This document shows, one piece after another, positions 52,304-63,354 of a DNA stretch of 64,000 nt. Under the pieces are notes generated by a model. That model did not search any database, was not told where the DNA came from, and worked only from the letters and a program-made list of their open reading frames with translations. A program made the position numbers and the translations under genes. Every line of letters starts with the position of its first letter. Positions within the stretch are counted from its first letter, which is position 1. Origin of the DNA: Rhizophagus irregularis (Eukaryota > Glomeromycota > Glomeromycetes > Glomerales > Glomeraceae); assembly GCF_026210795.1 (NCBI RefSeq), contig NC_089455.1:310001-374000 (forward strand), written 5' to 3'.

Positions 52304-52500
52304 TTTATATATTTATTTAGATTATATATTTATCATATTTGTTTTATTATATCTATTAGGAGAATTAAGAAAGACGCATTTTTATATTATTTAAGTGTTA
52401 TTTATTGTATTTGCTTTATTATATCTATCAGAAGATATAGAAGACATGCATTTTTATATTTATTTAGGTGTTATTTATTACATTTATTTTATGGTTTATG
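52304..52500. repeat. 72-bp tandem repeat, about 2.7 units
   Basis: Units run GCATTTTTATATT ... TTATATCTATYAGRAGA ... AAGAMATGC with period 72. The 78-codon frame across it (52280-52516) is a by-product of the repeat. Confidence 0.7.
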
Positions 52501-53040
52501 CATTTTATTTTATTAATAAATAAGCAGACATAAATTTCAAAGTAAAAATCAAATGAACTTATCATTTTTTATCAATAAAGCATATTTTATTGTTTTATTA
52601 ACTTCTAGTAAATAATTTTTTTTATTAAATTTACAAATATCATATTCAAGAATTATGATGTAATAAATAACATTATATATCCAGTTTATACTCATATAAT
52701 AGGAGTTGTATAAAGATCTGCATTACTGTTAATCTACCTAATAATTCTTATTACTATTATCTAAATTTCTACTCTACCTATGACTTTTATTTAGTTTATT
52801 TATGCTTGGTATCTGGTGATTACATTGGCCAGAATTATAATATAGTCATTATAGTGTCAGCCAAAATTAATTGCAGATCTATTACACCACTTGATATGAT
52901 TTTTTTACCACAATTTGGCATTTAAACAGGTAACCAAATAGGTGCAAAGGGTAAGCATTCTAATATAAAATCTAGCATCCAATCAGATGCAGGAGGTTAG
53001 CACTTCAATATAAAATTAGGTATCTAAACAATTACAAAAA

Positions 53041-53400
53041 GTCAACAACCTCATTGATGAACTCCTTTCTAACGATCAAGTAAATTTGAAACAACCTCGT
53101 CTGATGAAGCCTGTTAGTAATAGATCATTGGCTGAATCAAAAATAAATAGAGTTGATCACATTGCTAATTTGCCTGATAAAAGAGATAGTAATACATTAG
53201 GTTTTAATGCTTGTCTTAAATAAAGGGCGAATAGCAAGAGCACTTTCTTAAAAAGCTGACGTTGTATTAATAAAGAAAATTTGCAAAGTAAAAAGCCTAA
53301 CTTTAAACTCTTAATAAATACGAATGATAAGATTCTCTTTGGTGTGGTCAAATCACCAAAATATAAAAATTCATCTTTATTAGCCTGTCAGAATCTTATC
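53041..53400 (+). pseudogene. Unrecognised coding relic
   Basis: A clean stretch encodes VNNLIDELLSNDQVNLKQPR and KINRVDHIANLPDKRDS before a stop at about 53220. A second stretch in another frame follows (KENLQSKKPNFKLLINTND, KILFGVVKSPKYKNSSLLA). The composition is that of a disordered, basic regulatory protein. A third fragment, HSLCNLKDSVSNVLEIITSN, lies near 53763. The family is unknown. Confidence 0.35.
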
Positions 53401-54299
53401 AAACTTGTGAATTTTCAGGTATTTTGGACGAACTAATTAAAAAATATGGAAATAGGATAGGGATGGCATATTTTGGAATGTGGATTTGTAATAAATACTC
53501 ATGTTTAGTTTGAATTTTAAAATTCTTATACATTTGTTAACACTTGGTTGCATTTATAGGAGTACAAATCCACATTTATAAAATGGATTTAAAATATAAT
53601 AGGTTATACAGGATGTATTTAGTTGCAGATGTAGCTATACCCACTCAGAAATTCTAATTCATAAGTTTAGTGTCATTATTGGAAGCACTTTATACCATCA
53701 AAGTAAGTAATTATTGGTGGATTTAAAAATATTTGTTTATTATCTCAATGCAGATGTTGACTCACTCTCTTTGTAATTTAAAGGATTCTGTTTCCAATGT
53801 TTTGGAAATAATTACCTCAAACACGTTACCAAGTCAATTTCGTTCTGATTATTGCAGATTACCCTCACCAGAATCTGTCAAAATTACAATGTTGGGAAAC
53901 TGATAATAAGTTAGAATCATATTTTTTCTGTAAAGTTAGTAAGTTACATTGAGAATACAAGTTCATTAACTAAGTAATTTTGAAGTCAGAGAAGCAATAG
54001 CATAATCCTAACTGATATGTAATATATATTTTTAATACATTCTTAAAATGCATATTCTTTATATAAAAAAATATTACACATTGTAATATTCATAGGCAAA
54101 AAATTAATAAATTTCTTGATAAATGTGCGAAAATTATACATATTTCTAGCTGAGATCAGTATGTAATAAATGTTGTAATTGGTGTTACAAATGGTAATGC
54201 ACACATGACAGTATATTATTCTGTATTATGGCTCAAGTCTACTTAGGTGAAAAAAAAACAGGAATCAGATTCTATTCATTAGCTAGGGCACTCCACTAC

Positions 54300-54890
54300 A
54301 ATTGGCACATACAAAGCTGAACAGTGAAGTAAACAGGTCTATGGTAAATTCGGAAATAGTTTTAGAGGGATTGATAATTATAATTTTGCATCACCTCAGC
54401 CATGGAGTTCACCGTGTCCTATTTGCGATGGAAAACATGGGAACTATGGATTACATGGCGAATGGTATAGGAATGGAACAGAATATTGTCTTACCTGCAA
54501 CACTTCAAGCAATAAACTCAAGTTCGCGATGATAGCATAAAAACTCTGTCATGTAAATCGATCACCTGAAAAAATATGCAGAACGCCAAAATAATAGGAC
54601 TGTGCAACGTAAGGCTGAAATTTTGGTCATATGAGAATTTTTTTTTATTATATTAATATTTATATATCATGCCGAATCTCTTAACAAACAATCAGGATAG
54701 TATTAGCTTATAAAGAGCTGGAAGGCGCTTTGCTAAGGCAGAACTACTTTGAAAAATGGCATATATTTAGGGGATGGAAGCATGGATGTAAGGTTTGTGA
54801 GGAATGCGATCATCACTCACATCTGTATTGCAAAAGGTGTAAGAAGGTGGCGGAAGTTTATAAGCGATGTGAATGTCCTCAAGTAATTTG
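54300..54890 (+). pseudogene. Cysteine-rich zinc-ribbon-type gene relic
   Basis: One frame (about 54370-54540) encodes PQPWSSPCPICDGKHGNYGL and NGTEYCLTCNTSS, a pair of CxxC knuckles spaced like a zinc ribbon. After a possible acceptor (ATTAG, about 54698) a second segment encodes QNYFEKWHIFRGWKHGCKVC, ECDHHSHLYCKRCKKVAEVY and KRCECPQVI with a stop at 54890. The two parts may be exons of one small zinc-binding protein. A frameshift precedes the first part, so I call it a relic. I do not recognise the family; some repeat-encoded proteins look like this. Confidence 0.45.
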
Positions 54891-55256
54891 ATCAGTAAAG
54901 CAATGGTGCAAATTTACCAAACATTTTATAATTTTTTCGCATGGAATGAGTGACGAGATTGTGTGAAGCAAAGTGTGTACTATTATTTTTTCAATCAAGT
55001 ATATTGTAGTTTGATAAATAAATACGCAGTAATATTATAGTAATTATTACAGGAACAAGTAATTGCGCATTCTCAAACTTTCTCGCACATTCTCAAAATT
55101 ATGTATAGCCCCTTGATGATCTTTACATATGGATTATGAATAGCGTTGATTTTTTTTTATTAAATTAAGGAGAAGCCGTTGATCAGATTTACGGGATGCG
55201 TTCATATTAACGTAATTTTCCCCAAAAGCATATTCCAAAATCGATCCTGCAAATTG

Positions 55257-55264
55257 TATAAAAA
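55257..55264 (+). promoter_or_regulatory. TATA box with A-rich leader
   Basis: TATAAAAA in a TTGTATAAAAAGGTG context, followed by CAAGCAAAAAAAAATTC and further A/C-rich sequence typical of a fungal 5' leader. It probably served the decayed gene ending at 56212. Confidence 0.4.
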
Positions 55265-55689
55265 GGTGATGTCCCGGCTAGTGAATCCTTTTATCTGCCT
55301 CATGCAAGTAAAATAAAAATCAAGCAAAAAAAAATTCAAATCAATCAAGCTTACCATTATTAAAATCATTGATATTAACAATCAAACGAACTTGCATTTT
55401 CCACAAAGTCATAATAAAGTAAGTTAGTTTATTGTTCGACTAGCTTCTTGAAACATGTCATCACGATGCTAATCGATTTCCGCTTCTATTAGATGTTCCA
55501 AAATAAAACGGACGTATAACTCTTCTTGTTATATATCGGCGTTTTGATCTTCGCCGAGAAAATTTTGACAATCATCACGCGTACAATAGGCGCAGTGAAA
55601 TTATTCACATAAATCACGCTCCTCAATAAACTTTGGCGCAGTATCGTACTGGCAATAAAAAAATCGAATTACCTTTATTGTAATGCATT

Positions 55690-56212
55690 AAGTAATAAAT
55701 TTCAGGCGGAATGTAATGTTGCGAAAATTAATAATAATGGTAAGTATGAATCGGAAATATTTTTTTTACCTCAGTTGCTAATCTCCTGAATTTATCCATA
55801 GAAACAAATTAGCTATAGATATTTTTCGTAAACGTGAGAGAGCAAAAAAATAACTTGATGCTGCATTAAATGGCCTAGGATCCGTGTACTCCTTCCCTCA
55901 TTGATAGCATCATACATTCACTCAATTAAAAACATTTTTATAGACGGTAATTGTGGAGAATTTTTGTAGATGTGAAAGAGAATCAAAAATCCTTTGTTGA
56001 TATGATAATACACATGTTAGTCCAAGGAAATCGTTTCATTTTGGGATTCGATATTAGAACGTGAAAAGCGTCACGCTACCGAAGAACATGATTACAAGAC
56101 ACTTGAGCAAGTTCGAAGCAAACATGTCTCAATTGGTGGTGCTGACGTTGCTAGAGCGCAACGAGAAAATGCTCATTCCGAAGAATTAGCTTTCATCTTA
56201 TATAAGCGTTGA
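55690..56212 (+). pseudogene. 3' part of an unrecognised multi-exon gene
   Basis: The last segment (56053-56212, after acceptor GATATTAG) is clean coding sequence: KRHATEEHDYKTLEQVRSKH, VSIGGADVARAQRENAHSEE and LAFILYKR with TGA at 56210-56212. Upstream, LAIDIFRKRERAKK (about 55808) and GNCGEF look like other exon pieces, but a stop follows the first. I cannot build a complete model. The helical, charged tail gives no family. It may be a living gene with exons I misjudge. Confidence 0.4.
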
Positions 56213-56305
56213 TCGATAGCTTATGTATTTGTTATTTTTGTTGAGTTTGTTCTCGTCAAAGGATAAAACGTATTTATTAAATTACCAACTATAATAAAGA
56301 AACAT

Positions 56306-56552
56306 CCACCGCTCCGCCGTCAAGTTGACAGGCGCGGGACACGGTGGCCTACCTTTACGTGCAGAACGTTCACCGTCAGGTTGACAGGCATGAGGTCGTT
56401 CTGTACGTACCTCTACCACATCACCGTCAAGCTGGCAGGCATGAATGTGGTAGGCGACTGCAAAGAGGAGGTCACCGTCAAGTTGACAGGCATGATAATC
56501 TCCCCTTGCACTTCCAGACACAACTTGCCGTCAGGTTGACAGGCGCAAGTTG
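56306..56552. repeat. GC-rich array of five hairpins: shared 16-bp core, unit-specific complementary stems
   Basis: The core CCGTCARGTTGACAGG (itself an imperfect palindrome) occurs at 56317, 56373, 56424 (as CCGTCAAGCTGGCAGG), 56475 and 56528, with spacing 56, 51, 51 and 53 bp. Each core is flanked by inverted arms whose sequence differs between units: CCACCG/CGGTGG (56306-56311, 56342-56347, plus CCGC/GCGG inside); ACGTGCAGAACG/CGTTCTGTACGT (56357-56368, 56397-56408); CTACCACAT/ATGTGGTAG (56413-56421, 56445-56453); TGCAAAGAGGAG/CTCCCCTTGCA (56459-56470, 56500-56510, imperfect); CAACTTG/CAAGTTG (56521-56527, 56546-56552). In the middle three, CA precedes and CATGA follows the core. GC content is far above the surroundings. 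Open frames cross it on both strands, but the repeats are not all in one frame, so DNA or RNA structure rather than protein seems to be conserved. Confidence 0.93.
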
Positions 56553-56555
56553 CGT

Positions 56556-58648
56556 GGGCAAAATACAAGTTCGTCCCAGCATCGCCATAAAAAATTCACG
56601 ACCACGTGATCATAGTCGGTGTGTGAAATCCTATTTGATATAACTAAATGAATAGTATTTATTTTTATATATTACTATAAAGTCCTCTATTTTTTGCTAT
56701 AATTCTGATAAAGGCTTACTTTTAAAGGATACTTACTTTTGGAACTTTATGGTAATTCAATTTGCATTTTTAATTTGTATTATTTAATATTAAAATATTG
56801 CATTATTTTAGAAATTTTCATTAAAAATTTTTTCATTAAAAATAATATAATTTGAATTAACAGATAGATTTTAGCAGAATTTTATATATTTTTTTATGAA
56901 AAGTATTTTATATAAAAATATAAACTCAAATTTAAAACTACTATTAGTAATATTTTTGTATTGTTAGTACCTTAACAGGTTTTTCTGTAAGTATGGTTAT
57001 TAAAATTACAATAATTTATATTAACAAAAGAATATTAAATTACCAATTATTCAATATTATGTGAAATATGAAAGTAAATTGTTACACCGAACACTCCAAG
57101 TCATGCTTTACAATACTGTAAATATAAATTTTATTATAAAGAATGTATCTATTTATATGACTTTTCAATTTTTGAGATAACATGGTAATTAGTCATTATT
57201 GTATCGATTGGTTATTGAGAAGTTTCAGTGAAAAAGTACGTGTCCATTATACTTGATTTTAAATTTAGTAATTTCCGTGCGAATTCCAATGATATTAAAT
57301 AATAAATATTTATTATTTTATTTTTATCTGAAAAAAAAAAATTATAATTCCGAAGTTGTATAGTTGATATGATTACGTAAATCATTTATCATTTTTTATT
57401 TAGCCCCAGATAAAATAAAAAAAGAAAATTTCAAAAATGTATGATTACAATTTTATAAAAATAAGAATTCTGAATAAAATACCTAAATTGTCTTGCTACT
57501 TAAATTGGACACATTGGTCAAATTTGATAAGATGGATCATTTGAGCCAAATGTATTTGACGATGGCAAGATAACTAATACTACTAATACTAAAATGTTAA
57601 TATTCATAAAAGTTTGAACAACTTTTATTTAGTAAAAACCTGTTAGAAACAAAAATAAAACTGATTAACCAATTAAAGATTTCAAGTGTTCTCATAAATT
57701 TTTGTAACAAAATTCGGGGTAGAAATTTTTTTAAGTCGTATGACTCGTTTGAAACATATAAAACATATTGTTTGTTTATTTTTATTATGTTTCACACATA
57801 ATGTTTGTACCAACTTAAATTAATTATTAATTTTTAATAATTTGTTTTTAAAAAAAATATTTAAAATAGACCAACATATTTTTATAATAAACATAATTTT
57901 TTTGACTATTCTTTTTACAGAATTTTATTACCTTAAAAAGTTTTATTGAAATACGCCTCAAATGATCATATTGTTATTATACTTTTTTTGTAAAATTCTT
58001 TTAAATGTTTGGAACAAACATATGGCATCTCTTTACCTTAGTTTGTTAAAACGCGAAAAAGGAAATATCACGATTTGATCTGCATATTATATCACGGGAC
58101 TCGGATAAACTGAAAAGATTCTTACATTTATTTTAAAATAAAAGTTAATAAATAAATGCTGAAGATTTATTAATTATATGAAATATGCTAAGAACTAAAT
58201 ACAAAAATATAAATATTCGGTGAAATAAAATCATATAAAATAATTTAATATTATAGAATAATTTTAGCATCCATCAATCCACCAATCCACAAATAGGATT
58301 CATATGCATACAATAGCAATTTGCGTAACATTGATTGATATTTGGAAGTTTTTATTTTATTAGATTTTTAGATTTGATACAAGATTCTTTTCTTGTTAAA
58401 ATGAATTATATTAATTGTTATGCGCAATATTCTGTGTAATATTACATATACTAGATCAATGCGCATTTCTTTGTCGGGTGTCCCTTGATTTAATGATAAA
58501 AAAAATTACTATTGTTCAGCAGATATTTGTTACATATTTTTTTTCCACCCGTTTTATCATAGAAAAAAATTTATATATAAATGCTATATTTTATTTCTTC
58601 ATGGTTTAAAAAATTATTTAATCCATTCCCCCTTTTTAAATAATACCA
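56556..58648. other. Gene-free AT-rich stretch
   Basis: No reading frame with a recognisable domain and no named repeat. The last 100 bases include TATATAAATG (about 58573), a possible TATA box for the MATA-HMG gene. Confidence 0.45.
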
Positions 58649-59179
58649 ATGTCACTAGTTAATTCTTTCTCAACCGAATACTTGGCAATTTCATTACATT
58701 CTCGGCTGGATAGAAGAAATATATTTCCACCATTATTTAATGATCCGGAATTATACGTTCCTCCAGCAGAAGATAATTTTCGAAAAAGAAGGCCTCCTAA
58801 TCCATTTTTAATATGTAAAAAAAATGTCCATGAAGAAGCAAAATTAAAGGGTTCTTATAATATGCGTATAATTACTAAAGCTACAAGTATTTTTTGGAAA
58901 AATGCTTCACTTGAAGAAAAAAACTGCTATAAAACTATAGCTAAACGTGTTGCCGATATTTATTATGGAAGAAAAGCTTCTTTTTATAAAATTATTACTT
59001 TCCAATTATTACCGCCTACTCCTTCAAATTATTCGGTGGAAACAAATCCTTCCTTTTTTCCTCCTACAACTTCTCTTTATCCATCTACCGTGAATAATAA
59101 TTATCCCATTTCTTTTAACTATACTCAAATTGATCCAGATCAATTTGTACCACCATATAATACTTTTATATTTATGTAG
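58649..59179 (+). CDS. MATA-HMG box transcription factor
   Basis: A single-exon gene of 176 residues. The HMG box spans about residues 47-106: RRPPNPFLICKKNVHEEAKL, NMRIITKATSIFWKNASLEE and KNCYKTIAKRVADIY. It has the Pro-Asn-Pro-Phe start and the W-K-N core of the MATA-HMG subfamily. Such proteins bend DNA and, in other fungi, determine mating type. Glomeromycotina carry tens of copies, most of unknown role. The N-terminus (NDPELYVPPAEDNFRKR) has the usual basic lead-in. The C-terminus is rich in Pro, Ser, Tyr and Asn (LLPPTPSNYSVE, FFPPTTSLYPST), probably a disordered activation region. It stands alone in AT-rich DNA. Other ATGs upstream are out of frame. Confidence 0.93.
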   Translation: MSLVNSFSTEYLAISLHSRLDRRNIFPPLFNDPELYVPPAEDNFRKRRPPNPFLICKKNVHEEAKLKGSYNMRIITKATSIFWKNASLEEKNCYKTIAKRVADIYYGRKASFYKIITFQLLPPTPSNYSVETNPSFFPPTTSLYPSTVNNNYPISFNYTQIDPDQFVPPYNTFIFM

Positions 59180-59870
59180 GTTCTTTTATCTGATGTTTTT
59201 AAATATTCTTTCTTTTGAACCAAATTTTTTTTTTTTAAATTATTATTTAGTATATTTATTACATATTAAATATTACAGTTAGTTGTTAAATTTAGTGAAA
59301 TTGAATTAACTTTCTTTAATTTTAAATCAATAAATTCATAAATTTTATAAATTTTACAAAAAAAAAAATACAGTCAATGATTTGTAACTCCTGCTTCAAA
59401 TAATGTATCATTTTTACATGGAAAACAATCTTTTTTTTTGTTCTCACGCAAATAAAACAAATATGTAAGCACTTACGTTAATAAGTCATTGTTTTGGGTA
59501 ATAAATTAATCCATATACGGAAATCCAATAAATCAGATAAAATCATATAAAAAAAAAATATACGATTTGAGGCGTTTTTGTGTACGTGTAACAGGACTGT
59601 ACAAGCCGTAGCAGAGTAGAAGTATAGCAAGACTTTGATAAATATTTATATTTGAAAGGAATACGTAATTTTTATGAATAATTTAAAAAATATATAGTAT
59701 ATTGAATATCGGTATATTTATGCATAATGTTTGTATGACTAAGTTATCATATTATGCCATAGTTTATTAGTTTATTAATGATTACACAAATCATTTAAAT
59801 CATTTGCAAGATGAGTCATTGATAAAATTATATATAAAAATATGTTTTTTTGTATTTTTTTTCAAAATTT

Positions 59871-59940
59871 TTTGTAATTTCTTTCAAACTTTTGTAATTT
59901 CTTTCAAATTTTTGTAATTTCTTTCAAACTCTTGTATTTG
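59871..59940. repeat. 20-bp tandem repeat, 3.5 units
   Basis: TTTGTAATTTCTTTCAAAMT repeats exactly every 20 bp at 59871, 59891 and 59911, with a degenerate half unit at 59931. The rest of 59180-60000 shows no gene. Confidence 0.85.
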
Positions 59941-59999
59941 TTTTTCCATACTATTGTATTTTTATTTTTTTTTATCATCATAATTATTTATTAAGTTAA

Positions 60000-60300
60000 G
60001 CAAAACAGACTTATAGATAAAAAAGTTGAAGGGGTGAATATTTCTAGTATTTTTTTTGTATTCTGCTAACTTTTCATTTTTTTTTTTTTTGACTCTAACT
60101 TTATAACTTTTTTTAAGCATGGCTACTGTACGTGAAGCTTGATTTCGTTTTGGACATTGGTTAATATCATATGATTTAGGTGCAAGGGCATTAACCGATT
60201 CATTCGGTTCCCACTCCAGGTATTGTATTATGAGCAAGTCATGAGCGGGTGTGGCTGTCAATTTAGGTGCAAGAACATACCTGACTTATATATTTGGTGT
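60000..60300 (-). pseudogene. Unrecognised coding relic
   Basis: The minus strand at about 60300-60100 encodes RYVLAPKLTATPAHDLLIIQ, YLEWEPNESVNALAPKSYD and NQASRTVAMLKKSYKV without interruption, then runs into poly-Lys from a T-tract. The composition is convincingly coding, but no family comes to mind and no start or splice context is clear. Confidence 0.35.
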
Positions 60301-60640
60301 CAGTGATATCATGACAGTAGAGATTTATTCACTTACATTTTATATGAGCTTTGCTCCTTAAGGTTAATTGAGCTTGAGAGTATTTGCTGATTCTATAGTT
60401 CTGTTCAAATATATCAATCTCAAAATAGTGGGATGTTTTATAATTTAGAAATCTCAACCTCATGATACCATCTCTTTTCCAGAAGCTTTTTTTTATATGG
60501 GGTATCTCTTCCATCTGATACCAACCATGCTAATGTTGTCTTCCTCATTTCGACAAAAGCTCTTGTGGATTTTATAACTATGGTTTATGAAGTGTTAAAA
60601 GCAAAAACTCACTATCTATCTTTTTTGTATTATTATCCGC

Positions 60641-61330
60641 ATGGTAGGTACTACTTCAATCATTGCATATGATCGTATTATATTAGGGCTTGACTATGAC
60701 GACGCAGAAATTATTCGCAAGGAGAAAATTTATGGTCGTGTCGTCCTTAAGTTGACCAAGAAAGATTTTCGAGATTGTGGTATGCCTGGCGGAACTGCTG
60801 TGATACTTGCGAATTTTGCCAAGGAATGCACTACCTAAAATTCGAAGGAGATGCCTTAGGATAAAACGCTCATAACAAACCAGGAAAAATACCGGTACGA
60901 CTTTTCACACAAGGGACGAAACATCCAGTAATAACGTATTATACAACAATTTTCCCAATAAACGCAGAAGGAAAAAAAGTCACGCGTAACTCTTGCCTAT
61001 TATTATTCTGGAGCACCACTTCTATTTACTGATATCAATCAAATGACAATAGTTGAAAGTGGTTTTGGGCGTTTTCAGTCAGTAAATCCACCAACTGCCT
61101 CTCATTTTGAAACGATGTGCGATAATGAAAATATATTGTGCATTCTTCTCGTACAGGACTAAGAAAGACTTAAAGAGGTGTTAGGGAAGTAATCATTGAA
61201 GGTTTCAGAATTGTCCATTTGATTAAGTATTTCGGTGAAAGAGACCATTTAGAACACTTTGACATTCTCGTGCAACCGCCAAAGAGGTTAATCGCGTATT
61301 GAAGTTTGGGTGGGATTATTTTTCCCTCCT
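60641..61330 (+). pseudogene. SAM-domain protein pseudogene
   Basis: The first block (60641-60838) is a SAM-like helical bundle: LGLDYDDAEIIRKEKIYGRV, LKLTKKDFRDCGMPGGTAVI and LANFAKECTT. It matches the 'L.L...D..I.....I.G..FL.LT...L...G...G....L' pattern of SAM domains. A stop then ends the frame. Further blocks in shifted frames include LLFTDINQMTIVESGFGRFQ, NPPTASHFETMCDNENILCI, a SYRTKKDLK motif (about 61147) that in this family precedes a conserved VL.KY segment, and the hydrophobic C-terminus YTALIISAFSAIILYTLTYK. At least three breaks disable it. SAM domains mediate protein or RNA contacts. These genes are a large, fast-changing family in Rhizophagus. Confidence 0.7.
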
Positions 61331-62804
61331 GCGGTACACTGCATTGATAATTTCTGCTTTTAGCGCAATTATCCTTTATACACTCACTTATAAAATTTTT
61401 TTAGAATGAATCTTGATTAATTTATTCAACTTTGCAAATAACTTTTGATGATTGACTATCAACTTTTCATTAATATCACAAAAACATATAGAATACAATT
61501 TATCTTCACATAAAAATGAAAGATATAATAAATTCCAATCAGTTCAATAATGTGGCTAGTTAAGTCTGCATCAGCTTTTGAAAATTGTGTTGCCATTGTT
61601 AAATGTATACGGTATGATTTTAGAAGTACTACTGGGTTTAACCTATTTGTTTCTTTTTTAATAAGTAGAAATTTGATGTATTCACATAATAATACAACAG
61701 TGTAGCTCGATTTGTATTATTATTGTGAAATTTTCGTTTAAAGAAGGGTAAAAAGGAGTTAATTTATATGTTAATATATTTTTATGACTTAATTTATCGG
61801 TGACTTAGAAAAACGTATTTTATTTTATTTTAGTAATTGACATTGTATTTTTCGCCCAGTTTAAAATTTTCCTTTTCCACGGACACACATGTTGGTACAT
61901 AATATGTAATAATTTCCTTTCATAATTATAGAGACGATTAATAATATACGCAAATGATTTCCCTGATTTTTCTACGAATAATAATATAATTTTGACGCGC
62001 TCGCAAATAAATAATATTTTGTTATGGTATGTGTATTTGTTATGGTATTGTGCTTTATTGTCTTTTAGGTATGAAACTTTCTTTCTCACCTGTTTGGCTG
62101 TTTCTCTGGATGACATACTATACAAATACAACTAAGCTTACAGGTACAGTACGAGGTCACCTAATAAAATATAATATCTATAATATTTTTACTTTTTTAA
62201 AAATTTACCATTAAAAAGTCGAAGGAAATTTTTTATAAATTAGTTTTCATTTTATCTACAATACAACTGTAAAATACTAAAATTTATTATCAAACATCTT
62301 TAAAATTACACTTTTACATCTTAAAAAAAATTTACGTTAAAGATTTATTTAATTGTTTCAAAATAAATTAAAAATTCAGCAAGCTAAGTGGTTTTCAGTA
62401 AATTCTGTCCGGATTATAAAATAAGATTCATTATATAATTCGAAATTTTACTATAATGTTATAATGTAATTAATACCAAAATTTATTCATGTGATATTAT
62501 GGTATTTCGGTAGTCGGTACGATTGGCATCGTACCCATTGTAACTGTACATAATTAACAATACCTTACTTATTATATCATATCGTACCATACTATTTTAC
62601 TATATACTCAGGTTTTTTGGTGCTAAATGTACGTGATATAAAAGATTGTATAATTAAAGTTTATATATAATAACATTTTATTATAGTTTATGATAAAATG
62701 CATTTTCTTATATATGATTTAATCAATAGTTTATACTTTCAATTTCTACCGTTATATTTTAACGTTCTTATATGCAACTATTGAAAGTGATTTACTTAAC
62801 TGCA
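61331..62804. other. Intergenic, no gene recognised
   Basis: A small hairpin GGTACGATTGGCATCGTACC lies at about 62516-62535. The rest is AT-rich and holds the promoter of the shugoshin-like gene at its right end. Confidence 0.4.
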
Positions 62805-63320
62805 ATGTCACATTCTTCTTATTCGTTCAAAACATTAAAACCAATTATGAATTCTTACCCGTACTTTACACTTCAACAAAAACTTGAAAATATAGATGAA
62901 TCTTTGAAAGAAATAGTTCTTAATTATATTCAATTCAGTAAGATACCGTTCTTCTACTTTCTTACAAAAAAAGAAACCTAAATAACAAACTTCTCGTTGA
63001 TTTAGTCATTAATGTGCATTCGGCTCAAAACAATGATATTATCAAGTATATATTATATTTATTATAATAAATTTTTATTTATGAATAGAAAGTTATATAT
63101 TCTATTATAATAGATCTAACACATCATACGCGTTAAGACTTCGTGAATCCGAAATAAAAAATAAACAACTTCAGTCTGAAAATATTGGACTAAGAGTTAC
63201 TGTTGCGCAATTAAGAGCAAAGGTTGAAAAGCTTAGGTGCCAAAGAGCGAAAACGAATGACAACTTCAAAGAAAGTGTTAAGGTAATCCTTCTATTTTAC
63301 TTTTTTTGAATGAATGAATG

Positions 63321-63354
<34 letters not shown>

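Noticed and set aside
52280-52516. 78-codon membrane peptide
   Set aside because: It is a translation of the 72-bp tandem repeat.
56306-56552. CRISPR array
   Set aside because: The regular repeat-spacer look is misleading: the 'spacers' are the complementary arms of each unit, the core is only 16 bp, the genome is eukaryotic, and there are no cas genes.
56282-56643. Protein-coding gene with HACQLDGD repeats
   Set aside because: Frames are open on both strands, but only three of five repeats share one frame and the stem complementarity explains the conservation better.
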